From Oscillospiraceae bacterium (GTDB taxonomy: Bacteria > Bacillota > Clostridia > Oscillospirales > Oscillospiraceae), in assembly GCA_902767395.1 (NCBI GenBank), contig CACXHI010000243.1, positions 1-6,106 on the forward strand: a stretch of DNA of 6,106 nucleotides. The letters are read 5' to 3'. A program made the position numbers and the translations under genes. Positions within the stretch are counted from its first letter, which is position 1. Every line of letters begins with the position of its first letter. Shown here piece after piece: positions 1 through 5,815 of this stretch. The notes below the pieces were generated by a model. The model ran no database searches and was not told where the DNA came from. It was given only the letters and a program-made list of their open reading frames with translations.

Positions 1-73
1 CCTGGAGGGCGGCAAAGAGCAGACCGCCGACCACAAGAACCACAATCACCAGAGTGAAAATGGATTTCTTCAT
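1..73 (-). CDS. N-terminus of an exported or membrane-anchored protein (partial)
   Basis: Only the first 24 codons are inside the window; the gene continues beyond the left edge. The visible peptide begins MKKSIFTLVIVVLVVGG and runs on as LLFAALQ. It has two lysines followed by about 20 hydrophobic residues, the form of a Sec signal peptide or an N-terminal membrane anchor. No lipobox cysteine is seen before the edge. The start is supported by an AGGAGG at 86-91 (12 bases upstream, rather long spacing across a T7 run) and by a consensus promoter at 108-136. It follows the VanW/DltA/DltC-like operon but is separated from it by a hairpin terminator, so it is probably a separate transcription unit. 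A DltD-like protein also begins with a membrane anchor, but nothing here identifies this gene as one. Function unknown. Confidence 0.6.
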   Translation of the reverse strand, partial: MKKSIFTLVIVVLVVGGLLFAALQ

Positions 74-107
74 AAAAAAACACTACCTCCTGATTGGATT
101 CCACGGT

Positions 108-136
108 ATTATACATCATTTTTCATCATTCGTCAA
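108..136 (-). promoter_or_regulatory. Consensus sigma-A-type promoter of the left-edge gene
   Basis: On the minus strand a -35 TTGACG (131-136) and a -10 TATAAT (108-113) are separated by exactly 17 bases. That is 5/6 and 6/6 matches to the housekeeping consensus. Transcription would begin near 101, giving a leader of about 28 bases to the ATG at 73. The spacer holds a direct repeat of AATGATG at 10-bp spacing (114-130). The -35 begins about five bases beyond the foot of the terminator hairpin at 141-172. Confidence 0.78.
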
Positions 137-140
137 ATAA

Positions 141-172
141 AATTTCGGATATCCGTGCAGATATCCGAAATT
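141..172 (-). terminator. Hairpin terminator of the VanW/DltA/DltC-like operon
   Basis: A perfect 12-bp inverted repeat (141-152 with 161-172) extends one more C-G pair inward (153/160). It starts 10 bases after the stop codon of the carrier-protein gene. Read on the minus strand it is followed by TTTTATTTG, a U-rich tail suitable for intrinsic termination. The arms contain the self-complementary decamer CGGATATCCG (146-155), which is also found in both arms of the hairpin at 2803-2847. Confidence 0.75.
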
Positions 173-181
173 AAATGGACT

Positions 182-427
182 TCAAAGCGGTTTTCTCTCT
201 CTTTTTCGCAGAGCTTCCACCATTTCCGCGATCCGTTCGGCCGTCTGCCACGTTTCGCTGGGAACCTGTGTCGGCTGAACCTCAACTTGGAACGCAATTT
301 CCAGCTCATTCATCAGCTCGATCAACGCGAGGGAATCCAGAATGTCCTCTTCCAATAAATCCGTGTCGGTACGGATTCCCTTATGATCGGTCACCCGCTC
401 CAAAATCTGAATAATCTGCTCGGTCAT
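182..427 (-). CDS. dltC: DltC-like acyl/D-alanyl carrier protein
   Basis: This 81-aa acidic protein has the length of a DltC-type carrier (usually about 78-80 aa). The motif DSLALIEL (residues 31-38) places the serine that would carry 4'-phosphopantetheine at S32, after the acidic LLEEDILDS stretch typical of DltC. The later segment with E59-T60-W61 and the helix ending MVEALRK also resemble DltC more than fatty-acid ACP. Its expected role is to carry an aminoacyl thioester made by the neighbouring ligase. The ATG at 427 overlaps the ligase stop as ATGA (4 bp), and GGAGGAG lies 5 bases upstream inside the ligase gene, so the two are probably translationally coupled. A terminator hairpin follows 10 bases after the stop. 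The symbol reflects family resemblance; classical dltB and dltD neighbours are missing, so a role in teichoic acid is not assured. Confidence 0.92.
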   Translation of the reverse strand: MTEQIIQILERVTDHKGIRTDTDLLEEDILDSLALIELMNELEIAFQVEVQPTQVPSETWQTAERIAEMVEALRKRERKPL

Positions 428-1836
428 GCCATCTCCTCCAGTAGTACCTGCAGATCGACCTTTCCGTTTGCTGTCAGCGGAAACCGCTCGACAAGCTGGA
501 TTCTCGGAATCATATATGCAGGCAGCTCCGTTTTTATTTGATTTCTGATCTCATTCGGGCCAAAGCAGCAGCCCGGCTTCACTTGCACAAACGCGATGAT
601 CCGACTCACCCTTCCGTCGCGTTTTTTCGCTGTAACAGCCGCGCGTTCGACCTGCTCCAGCCGATTCAGGGTACTCTCAATCTCCGCCAGTTCGATTCGA
701 TAACCCTTCCACTTGATCTGTGTATCCGTTCTTCCGAGGCAGTACAGCACGTCGTGCTTCCGATAGCCGTAATCCCCAGTCAGGAAGGCGTTTCTCCCCT
801 TGTACCGCAGAAAGCGGCGGTCTGCGCTTTGATTCAGATACCCTTTCCCGACACTCTCTCCGACGATCAGAAGCTCTCCCGTTTCTCCTTCCCCAAGCTC
901 CTCAAGCTGATCGTTTACAACCAAAACGTCTGTGTCGCTCTTCGGTGTTCCGATCGGCAGATCGTCAGGGTCTGTGATCTCGGCGCTTGTGACCGCAAAG
1001 GTACACTCCGTCGGTCCGTAGCAATTGATTAACCGGATTCCGGGAAAACGCGCAAACAACTGTTCCACGGTTTGGCGCATCAGCTTTTCCCCGCAGAGCA
1101 GAACGGTCTTGAGCTGCGGCATCAGCCCGGTGCGGAAGGATTTGTCCGCGAGCAGAAGATCCAAAAACGAAGGGGTCAAAACAGCCAGCTCCGCATGGCT
1201 CTGTCGAAGCGCGCGGAACAGGCGCGCGTAGTCCTTCTGAATCCCCTGCTCCAGAATGAAGTGGCTGCTTCTTGTCAGCAGCGGCAGATACAGATCGGCT
1301 ACAGACAGATCGAAGCCGTAGTTCGCCTGATTCAAGATGACGCCATTGGAAACGCCGCAAAGGGATTCCAGCCATTTCATGCAGCTTTTCAGATTCCTGT
1401 AGGTGATTTGAACCCCCTTCGGATCTCCGGTGCTTCCAGACGTAAAGATGATATAAACAACGTCCTCGTCGGTCATGCAAATTTCCGTCAGCTCCGAGGG
1501 CGGCTCGTTCTGGAGCCGGGTCTGAATTGATTGATCAATGATGACAAGCGGATGAATTTGCTCCAGAATTCGCTGCCTTCTCCCCTCCGGAATTGAATCG
1601 TCGATGGGAACATAGGGCATTCCCGCGCAGGCACAGGCGAGAAAGGACGCGAGCATGTAGAATTCCTTTTGCCCGCAGACAGCGACCGGCTTCTGGGGAA
1701 GATTGTTTTCCCGCAGATATCGGTAGATCCTGCAAACGTGGTGATACAGCTCCCAATTCCGATAGGCGACGCCGTTGAGCTCATAGCAGACGTCCTGCGG
1801 ATTGGCCTTCAGGTTCTCAATGATTTTATGTAGCAT
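424..1836 (-). CDS. dltA: DltA-like D-alanine (amino acid):carrier protein ligase, AMP-forming
   Basis: This 470-aa ANL-superfamily adenylating enzyme (DltA is usually about 500 aa) should activate an amino acid, probably D-alanine, with ATP and transfer it to the carrier protein encoded just downstream. Visible motifs are the ATP-binding P-loop FTSGSTGDPKG (131-141), NQANYGFDLSVADLY (169-183), which closely matches the DltA form of this segment, NCYGPTE (271-277), TGD (353-355), the hinge GRTDTQIKWKGYRIE (368-382), and LTANGKVD (454-461) with the catalytic lysine K459. LCGE (247-250) has a cysteine where most NRPS adenylation domains have glycine. The DltA family also has CGE here, and that cysteine has been linked to D-Ala selectivity. 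The ATG at 1836 is preceded by GGGGAG. It overlaps the VanW gene by 11 bp and the carrier gene by 4 bp. No condensation or thioesterase domain is attached. Activity toward another amino acid is possible. Confidence 0.94.
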   Translation of the reverse strand: MLHKIIENLKANPQDVCYELNGVAYRNWELYHHVCRIYRYLRENNLPQKPVAVCGQKEFYMLASFLACACAGMPYVPIDDSIPEGRRQRILEQIHPLVIIDQSIQTRLQNEPPSELTEICMTDEDVVYIIFTSGSTGDPKGVQITYRNLKSCMKWLESLCGVSNGVILNQANYGFDLSVADLYLPLLTRSSHFILEQGIQKDYARLFRALRQSHAELAVLTPSFLDLLLADKSFRTGLMPQLKTVLLCGEKLMRQTVEQLFARFPGIRLINCYGPTECTFAVTSAEITDPDDLPIGTPKSDTDVLVVNDQLEELGEGETGELLIVGESVGKGYLNQSADRRFLRYKGRNAFLTGDYGYRKHDVLYCLGRTDTQIKWKGYRIELAEIESTLNRLEQVERAAVTAKKRDGRVSRIIAFVQVKPGCCFGPNEIRNQIKTELPAYMIPRIQLVERFPLTANGKVDLQVLLEEMA

Positions 1837-2668
1837 CTGCGTCTCCCCTGATCTGATCCCTGGGAATCAGCGCGTAGTCGTACATCACGCGGGAGTGATT
1901 ATCCAGCACCAGCTCTTTTGCGAGCTCCTGCCCGGTTTCTTTCTCCGTCTTGATCCGATAGACCTTGCTGTTGCGGTAGAAGACGCCGTCTTCCATCGCG
2001 TAATGCTGGTCTTCCTCGACCAAACGATACTTAAAAGGAAGCGGCTTGGTTCCTCGAATCTCCCCATAGAGCATTTTCTCATCCTGCCAGATGCGAAGCT
2101 GCACCGGCCCGTCGGACGTGTTTTTGAACTTATAGTCCAGCCGTTTATAGGCAATGGACGTGCCGGTTCCAAACGGCACTCTGCGCTTTTCGTCCGGGAA
2201 GAGGGCGTCGGAATGGTGGTGCTTCTCCACAATCTCCAAATCGGTATGGAGAATCAGATAGTGAATCAGATTGCCAATTTGGCAGAGTCCGCCGCCGCGT
2301 CCCTTCCCCAAGGCGCTGTCGCTGATGGTCAAGCCCTCCAGATATCCTTTTCGTTTCGACGTTCTGCCGACCAGATTCCACAGGGAAAACACCTCGCCGG
2401 GTTGAATCACAATTCCGTCGATCTTTTTTCCGGCCAGCTTCAAATTCGTCGCTTTGTTGTATTGCAGCTGCATATCAACTCCATGCAGCTTTCGGAAGAG
2501 AATCTTGGCGTCCCCTTTCCAAAGAAACGGAAGATTTTCATCGCTTTTTTTCCGTGCGATCCGGTACCCCTTTAGAATTCGGTCTTCAAAGTCCTTCCTC
2601 AGAGCTTCCTTTCGGAGAGAAATCTCATAAGCGATTGGACCGAATTCACAAAAAAGCTTTCTTTTCAA
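1826..2668 (-). CDS. VanW-family protein, first gene of a DltA/DltC-like operon
   Basis: The 280-aa protein is close in length to VanW of the vanB glycopeptide-resistance cluster (about 275 aa). The VanW domain covers roughly residues 60-215. It contains QPGEVFSLWNLVGRTSKRKG (89-108), GKGRGGGLCQIGNLIHYL (121-138), the His-rich KHHHSDALFPDEKRRVPFGT (149-168) and a following tyrosine/aspartate motif (to D178). C129 and H150-H152 are attractive as functional residues, but the biochemical function of VanW is unknown. I see no signal peptide or membrane helix, so it is probably cytoplasmic or peripheral. The start is a TTG at 2668, chosen because an AGGAGGA (2676-2682) lies 7 bases upstream and the domain is complete from there. 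The gene ends 11 bp inside the ligase gene. Standing alone, without vanH/A/X or a VanRS pair, it is not evidence for vancomycin resistance. The operon context suggests a cell-envelope role. Confidence 0.92.
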   Translation of the reverse strand: MKRKLFCEFGPIAYEISLRKEALRKDFEDRILKGYRIARKKSDENLPFLWKGDAKILFRKLHGVDMQLQYNKATNLKLAGKKIDGIVIQPGEVFSLWNLVGRTSKRKGYLEGLTISDSALGKGRGGGLCQIGNLIHYLILHTDLEIVEKHHHSDALFPDEKRRVPFGTGTSIAYKRLDYKFKNTSDGPVQLRIWQDEKMLYGEIRGTKPLPFKYRLVEEDQHYAMEDGVFYRNSKVYRIKTEKETGQELAKELVLDNHSRVMYDYALIPRDQIRGDADAT

Positions 2669-2675
2669 TGGGGAC

Positions 2676-2682
2676 TCCTCCT
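2676..2682 (-). promoter_or_regulatory. Strong ribosome binding site fixing the TTG start of the VanW-family gene
   Basis: The minus strand reads AGGAGGA here, 7 bases before TTG at 2666-2668. No ATG or GTG is equally well placed. A 5-bp hairpin (GCGCA/TGCGC, 2691-2703) lies 8 bases upstream of this site in the leader. Confidence 0.75.
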
Positions 2683-2738
2683 GTAAGGCTGCGCATCGTG
2701 CGCATCAATTCGATCAAAAAACGGTTTGTGTTGCATTC

Positions 2739-2759
2739 CGCCTTTCACTATGAAAGACG
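2739..2759. repeat. Inverted repeat in the leader region of the VanW operon
   Basis: CTTTCA (2742-2747) and TGAAAG (2751-2756) form a perfect inverted repeat around CTA. It extends after one mismatch by a further CG/CG pair to 2739 and 2759. It lies about 75-90 bases upstream of the VanW-family start in a stretch where I found no convincing -35/-10 pair. It could be an operator or an RNA hairpin, or chance. Confidence 0.4.
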
Positions 2760-2802
2760 CGAATTCGGGGAAAAGGTTTTTTATGGAGGACAAGTTTTTT
2801 TT

Positions 2803-2847
2803 ACAAACAATTACGGATATCCGGAACGGATATCCGTAATTGTTTGT
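2803..2847 (-). terminator. Long hairpin terminator after the S-component gene
   Basis: A perfect 21-bp inverted repeat (2803-2823 with 2827-2847) with a 3-base loop begins 24 bases after the S-component stop. On the minus strand the 5' arm is A-rich and the 3' arm ends TAATTGTTTGT, so the U-rich segment is inside the stem, and it is followed by A8 rather than by a U run. By symmetry the structure could act in both directions. Its core, CGGATATCCG flanked by AATT, matches that of the hairpin at 141-172. Confidence 0.62.
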
Positions 2848-2871
2848 TCCTCATGTACGACAATCAGAATA

Positions 2872-3777
2872 TTACGCGCGTTTCCGACCCGTGGAAACAA
2901 TGCCCATCGCGGTCAGCGCACAGCCGCCAATGAGGACAACGGCCGAAACAATCATTGTGATCAGGTAGCGGCTGTGAGCGGCCACTTCCTCAGGATTTGT
3001 GCTGCCTGCAACCTGATGCATCAGAACCAGTGCATAAATTGTCACACCAAAGCCGAGAAGCGCAAACACGATGCCGTACACCACAAAAGCAGCATTCTTG
3101 CGCTTGGGAACCCCCAGTACGGTCGCAACAGCGGGAGCAAGAACCGCGTTGATTCCAAGCTCAATCAGGAAATTGGCGCCGACAAGGCCAAACAGGACGT
3201 AATACCAGACGTTCCCCAAATCAGCGTTCTCGGGGACCAGAGACTTAAACCAGAAGTCCTTCATCTGTGCAATGCCTTCGGCCCAGCCTGCGGCCCACAC
3301 TTGGATGGTATCCCAGAAGAAAATGCGGCAGCCGATCACAAATATCCCGGTGTTCACCACAGGACAGGTCAGTCCGGCAAGGATGACGGCAGCGTACTTG
3401 TTCCAGCGGGACACGAGCCTGTAGACCAGAGCGGAGCAGAGGCCGGACAGCGCTCCCTTGAGAATCACGGTTGCAATCGTGCCAAAGACGCTGATGCTCA
3501 TAAAGGGCGCAGCGTCGCCGGAAAGCAAAATCACAGCCGCGCTGACAAAGCCGAGCCACGCGCCCGCAGAGACGCCGAGCATGGCAGCCCCAACGACGAT
3601 GGGAACAAGCGAGAGATTGATTGAGAAGATACCGATGTGGATTGCGGAGCCAAGAAGCTGCAGCACGACCACAAGGGCGGTCAGCATCGCGGCAAGTGTC
3701 AGCTTGCGGACCTTGTCGTCCCGATCTCTTCTCAGAGAAGCGGGAACCTGATTGGTGGATTGAGCAATATTCTCCAT
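2872..3777 (-). CDS. ECF transporter S component-like integral membrane protein
   Basis: The 301-aa protein is very hydrophobic. Its first half has the signature of substrate-binding (S) components of energy-coupling-factor vitamin/micronutrient transporters: a cytoplasmic N-terminus with RDRDDKVRKLTLAAMLTAL (17-35), then FSINLSLVPIVVGAAMLG (51-68) and AGAWLGF (71-77). About six helices fall near residues 26-45, 54-70, 72-87, 99-120, 129-150 and 189-222, with a long probably external loop at 152-188. Usual S components have about 170-220 residues. Here two more helices (about 229-254 and 271-294) follow, ending in GRKRA. It should bind a small nutrient and dock to a shared EcfA/EcfA'/EcfT module encoded elsewhere. 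The substrate cannot be told from sequence. The ATG at 3777 has AAAGGA 5 bases upstream. It is a single-gene unit with its own promoter and hairpin. I see no riboswitch in the roughly 45-base leader. Confidence 0.86.
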   Translation of the reverse strand: MENIAQSTNQVPASLRRDRDDKVRKLTLAAMLTALVVVLQLLGSAIHIGIFSINLSLVPIVVGAAMLGVSAGAWLGFVSAAVILLSGDAAPFMSISVFGTIATVILKGALSGLCSALVYRLVSRWNKYAAVILAGLTCPVVNTGIFVIGCRIFFWDTIQVWAAGWAEGIAQMKDFWFKSLVPENADLGNVWYYVLFGLVGANFLIELGINAVLAPAVATVLGVPKRKNAAFVVYGIVFALLGFGVTIYALVLMHQVAGSTNPEEVAAHSRYLITMIVSAVVLIGGCALTAMGIVSTGRKRA

Positions 3778-3829
3778 TTCTTTCCTTTCTGCTGCTGTTT
3801 CACCCTATCGTCGAATACAGCGCAGATGC

Positions 3830-3858
3830 AATATAGCACAAATTTATTTGTTTGTAAA
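3830..3858 (-). promoter_or_regulatory. Extended -10 promoter of the S-component gene
   Basis: On the minus strand TTTACA (3853-3858, 5/6) and TATATT (3830-3835, 5/6) are 17 bases apart, and TGC directly before the -10 supplies an extended -10 element. The predicted start near 3823 gives a leader of about 45 bases. The spacer contains an inverted repeat, ACAAAT-TT-ATTTGT (plus strand 3838-3851), which could be a repressor site. Confidence 0.75.
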
Positions 3859-3871
3859 GGGCAAATTTCGC

Positions 3872-3917
3872 AAAAAACGTGCGGGGCGAACTGTGACTCC
3901 CTTGGCGAGGGCGGTTC
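3872..3917 (-). terminator. Weak candidate terminator after the sigma-factor gene
   Basis: Past the stop codon at 3923 the minus strand can form a small structured hairpin: CCCT/AGGG around five bases (3899-3911), with GAAC/GTTC as an outer stem (3888-3891 with 3914-3917). A T6 run follows about 10 bases later (3872-3877). The distance between stem and T run makes this a poor intrinsic terminator. It could simply be part of the leader of the next gene or a degenerate dispersed repeat. Confidence 0.3.
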
Positions 3918-3922
3918 TGTGG

Positions 3923-5797
3923 TTACTTTCCATCTCGGTACAGTTCAATTGCGTCGAGGTAGGGAGAATACTGAATCACGCCGGAAAGGGTTGCCGCATG
4001 ATCCTCGGAACCGCTTAAGCCCTGGACGAAATCGCCCAGCGTTTCGGCGTTATAACCGTCAAGCGGCGTGTCACCTGGCAGATAGAAGGCGTACGTGCCG
4101 ACGGGATCCCTTACAGGAAAGCCCCCATCGACGTCAAAGCTGATGAGATAGTGGTCCGCAGCCTTATGGATCGAGTATGGAATCCCACTGTCTGCACTTG
4201 TGCTCAGCGTTCCGTAACCGAAATCGAATCCCTGCGCATATTCCGAGACTTCCTCTTTGGCGTGATAGGCGTAGGTGGTATTCCCGTGAACAAGGAAGCC
4301 CTGCTCCACCATTGCGTCATATTCCTCCTGCGAAAAGAGAAACGTCTGATACAGCTCCGCCGTCACCAAAAGCTGTCCGTTTTCCTCTGTAACCGTCCTC
4401 GCGTTCAGAACAGATTGCAGATAATTCCCCGGCGTCATGGGTTCATGGATCTCAGAGATGCGGTTCTCCTCGGTCTTCAGCCATTGGAGCAGATTCTCGG
4501 TTTCCACATAGATCGCCCCGTCTGGATTCGACTTCCCCGAAAGTGGAACCGGCGTCAGCTTCATGGTTGACTGCGGTTCCGCAGGGTCTGTCAGCTGGGG
4601 CTCCGAGGGTTTGGGTTCTGACGGTTTGGTTTCCGAGGGTTTGGGTTCCGAGGGTCTGGGTTCTGACGGTTTGGGCACCGAGGGTCTGGATTCCGACGGA
4701 GTGGGTTCCGAGGGTTTCGGCTCCGAGGGTCTGGGTTCTGACGGTTTGGGCACCGAGGGTCTGGATTCCGACGGAGTGGGTTCCGAGCTGAAAGCCGCTT
4801 CCGTTTCCGGCTCGGTTGCAAGTGTCGAGGCCTGCGTGGGCGCGATCAAGGTTGGAATGGGTTCTGAGGGATCAAGGAGCATCGGCTCAGACAGAATGAC
4901 AGACTCGGTGGGGCGAACGTCTCCGGTGGAAGTGGATTGCTGTGCATGAAGCGCGGAGATTCCAAGCACGCCGCCTGTGACCATTGCCGCCGTCAGGACG
5001 GCGGCGGTCACTTTTCCGGCAACCGTATGGAAAAAGCCGCTTCCCACCGCCTTTGCCGTCAGCGTCACCGGTTTGCCGCCAAGAACGGTTGTCTTGGTCA
5101 AAATCCCCTCCACGGCAGCTTTCTCCGCCAGCCTGTCAGGATTTTGATTGCGCAGAAGGAAGATCAAAAAACCCATGGGAGAAAGCCCATAGAGCTTGAC
5201 ACCCTGCTTCTCCAGCTTCCGCACCTCAGCTTCTATGCGCTTGCGCCCATTGGAAAGCTGAGCAGTCACTGTACCCTGTGCAATGCTGAGCGATTTTGCG
5301 ATTTCCTTCACCGAAAGCTCTTCATAATAATACATGCCGACGATCAACTGTTGTTTTTCCGGAAGCGTTTCAAGAATCTCCCGCACCAATCTGGCGTTCT
5401 CCTTCTGATCCACTTGCCGCTCAGGCTGATAGGTTGTCCGCATTTCCGGAAAATCAAGCTCCACTTCGTCCTCACCGGCCAACTCGGTAAAGGTCAACGG
5501 CGTTTTGCGCGACAGCTCGGTCACTGCCTCATTGACTGCAATCCGGCGCAGCCACGGCAGGACTGCCGCAGGATTCTCCAGTTGTTTGATCCCTCGATAG
5601 GCACGCAGATAGGTGTTTTGCTGGATATCCTGCGCAAGGGCCTCGTCCCGCACCATGGAACGGATCGTGCGGAATACGGTCGGACTGGACAGGTGATAAA
5701 ACGCAGAAAACGCATCGTCGTCTCCCGCCTGCATCTTCCGAATCAGTTCCGGCGTCAAGCCGTTTGACGCAATTGTTTGCTTGGATGTTGTTTCCAT
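3923..5797 (-). CDS. Membrane-anchored ECF-type sigma factor with repeat stalk and exported C-terminal domain
   Basis: With the start at 5797 the protein has 624 aa, against about 160-200 for an ordinary ECF sigma factor. Sigma region 2 spans about 22-98 (AGDDDAFSAFY, DIQQNTYLRAYRGI at 57-70, WLRRIAVNEAV at 82-92) and region 4 about 145-199 (LPEKQQLIVGMYYYEELSVK, then a helix-turn-helix through IAKSLSIAQGTVTAQL). A cytoplasmic linker follows, then one transmembrane helix (about 263-285) and a Ser/Pro/Glu/Thr-rich stalk (about 296-412) made largely of PSEPK/PSEPR pentapeptides. The exported C-terminal domain (about 415-624) is not one I recognise. The inferred role is sensing outside the membrane and directing transcription inside, perhaps after cleavage. 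GGGGAG lies 8 bases before ATG 5797. An in-frame ATG at 5869 (24 more residues) overlaps the upstream small gene as ATGA but has a poor ribosome site and adds no recognisable sequence. Confidence 0.88.
   Translation of the reverse strand: METTSKQTIASNGLTPELIRKMQAGDDDAFSAFYHLSSPTVFRTIRSMVRDEALAQDIQQNTYLRAYRGIKQLENPAAVLPWLRRIAVNEAVTELSRKTPLTFTELAGEDEVELDFPEMRTTYQPERQVDQKENARLVREILETLPEKQQLIVGMYYYEELSVKEIAKSLSIAQGTVTAQLSNGRKRIEAEVRKLEKQGVKLYGLSPMGFLIFLLRNQNPDRLAEKAAVEGILTKTTVLGGKPVTLTAKAVGSGFFHTVAGKVTAAVLTAAMVTGGVLGISALHAQQSTSTGDVRPTESVILSEPMLLDPSEPIPTLIAPTQASTLATEPETEAAFSSEPTPSESRPSVPKPSEPRPSEPKPSEPTPSESRPSVPKPSEPRPSEPKPSETKPSEPKPSEPQLTDPAEPQSTMKLTPVPLSGKSNPDGAIYVETENLLQWLKTEENRISEIHEPMTPGNYLQSVLNARTVTEENGQLLVTAELYQTFLFSQEEYDAMVEQGFLVHGNTTYAYHAKEEVSEYAQGFDFGYGTLSTSADSGIPYSIHKAADHYLISFDVDGGFPVRDPVGTYAFYLPGDTPLDGYNAETLGDFVQGLSGSEDHAATLSGVIQYSPYLDAIELYRDGK
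4598..4787 (-). repeat. In-frame tandem repeat encoding a PSEP(K/R) stalk
   Basis: The region is built of 15-bp units (five codons, P-S-E-P-K/R and variants). At a larger scale, 4647-4712 and 4722-4787 are identical over 66 bases with a 75-bp period, encoding a 25-residue repeat twice. Identity at synonymous positions points to a recent duplication and possible length variation between strains. The frame is kept throughout. Confidence 0.92.
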
Positions 5798-5815
5798 TTT
5801 CAATTCTCCCCTTTT

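Noticed and set aside
424..1836. Nonribosomal peptide synthetase module
   Set aside because: No condensation, thioesterase or fused carrier domain; the motifs and the free DltC-like carrier fit a DltA-type ligase better.
1802..2575. Plus-strand open frame opposite the VanW-family gene
   Set aside because: Mirror of the VanW coding frame; the VanW motifs are unambiguous on the minus strand.
1826..2668. Vancomycin-resistance determinant
   Set aside because: VanW homologues are widespread in clostridia; no vanH, D-Ala-D-Lac ligase, vanX or VanR/VanS is present.
2683..2800. Housekeeping promoter for the VanW operon
   Set aside because: Searched the minus strand between the hairpin and the TTG start; no -35/-10 pair with acceptable match and spacing was convincing, so the promoter remains unassigned.
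2554..3624. Long plus-strand open frame opposite the S-component gene
   Set aside because: Antisense to a well-supported membrane protein; the translated product is a low-hydrophobicity, His/Arg/Lys-rich mix with no family features and no good ribosome site.
4598..4787. Regularly spaced short repeats resembling a CRISPR or minisatellite array
   Set aside because: The 15-bp units are in frame and encode a Pro/Ser-rich stalk; there are no unique spacers of CRISPR length.
4937..5767. Plus-strand open frame opposite the sigma-factor N-terminus
   Set aside because: Antisense of clear sigma region 2 and 4 coding sequence; no recognisable domain.
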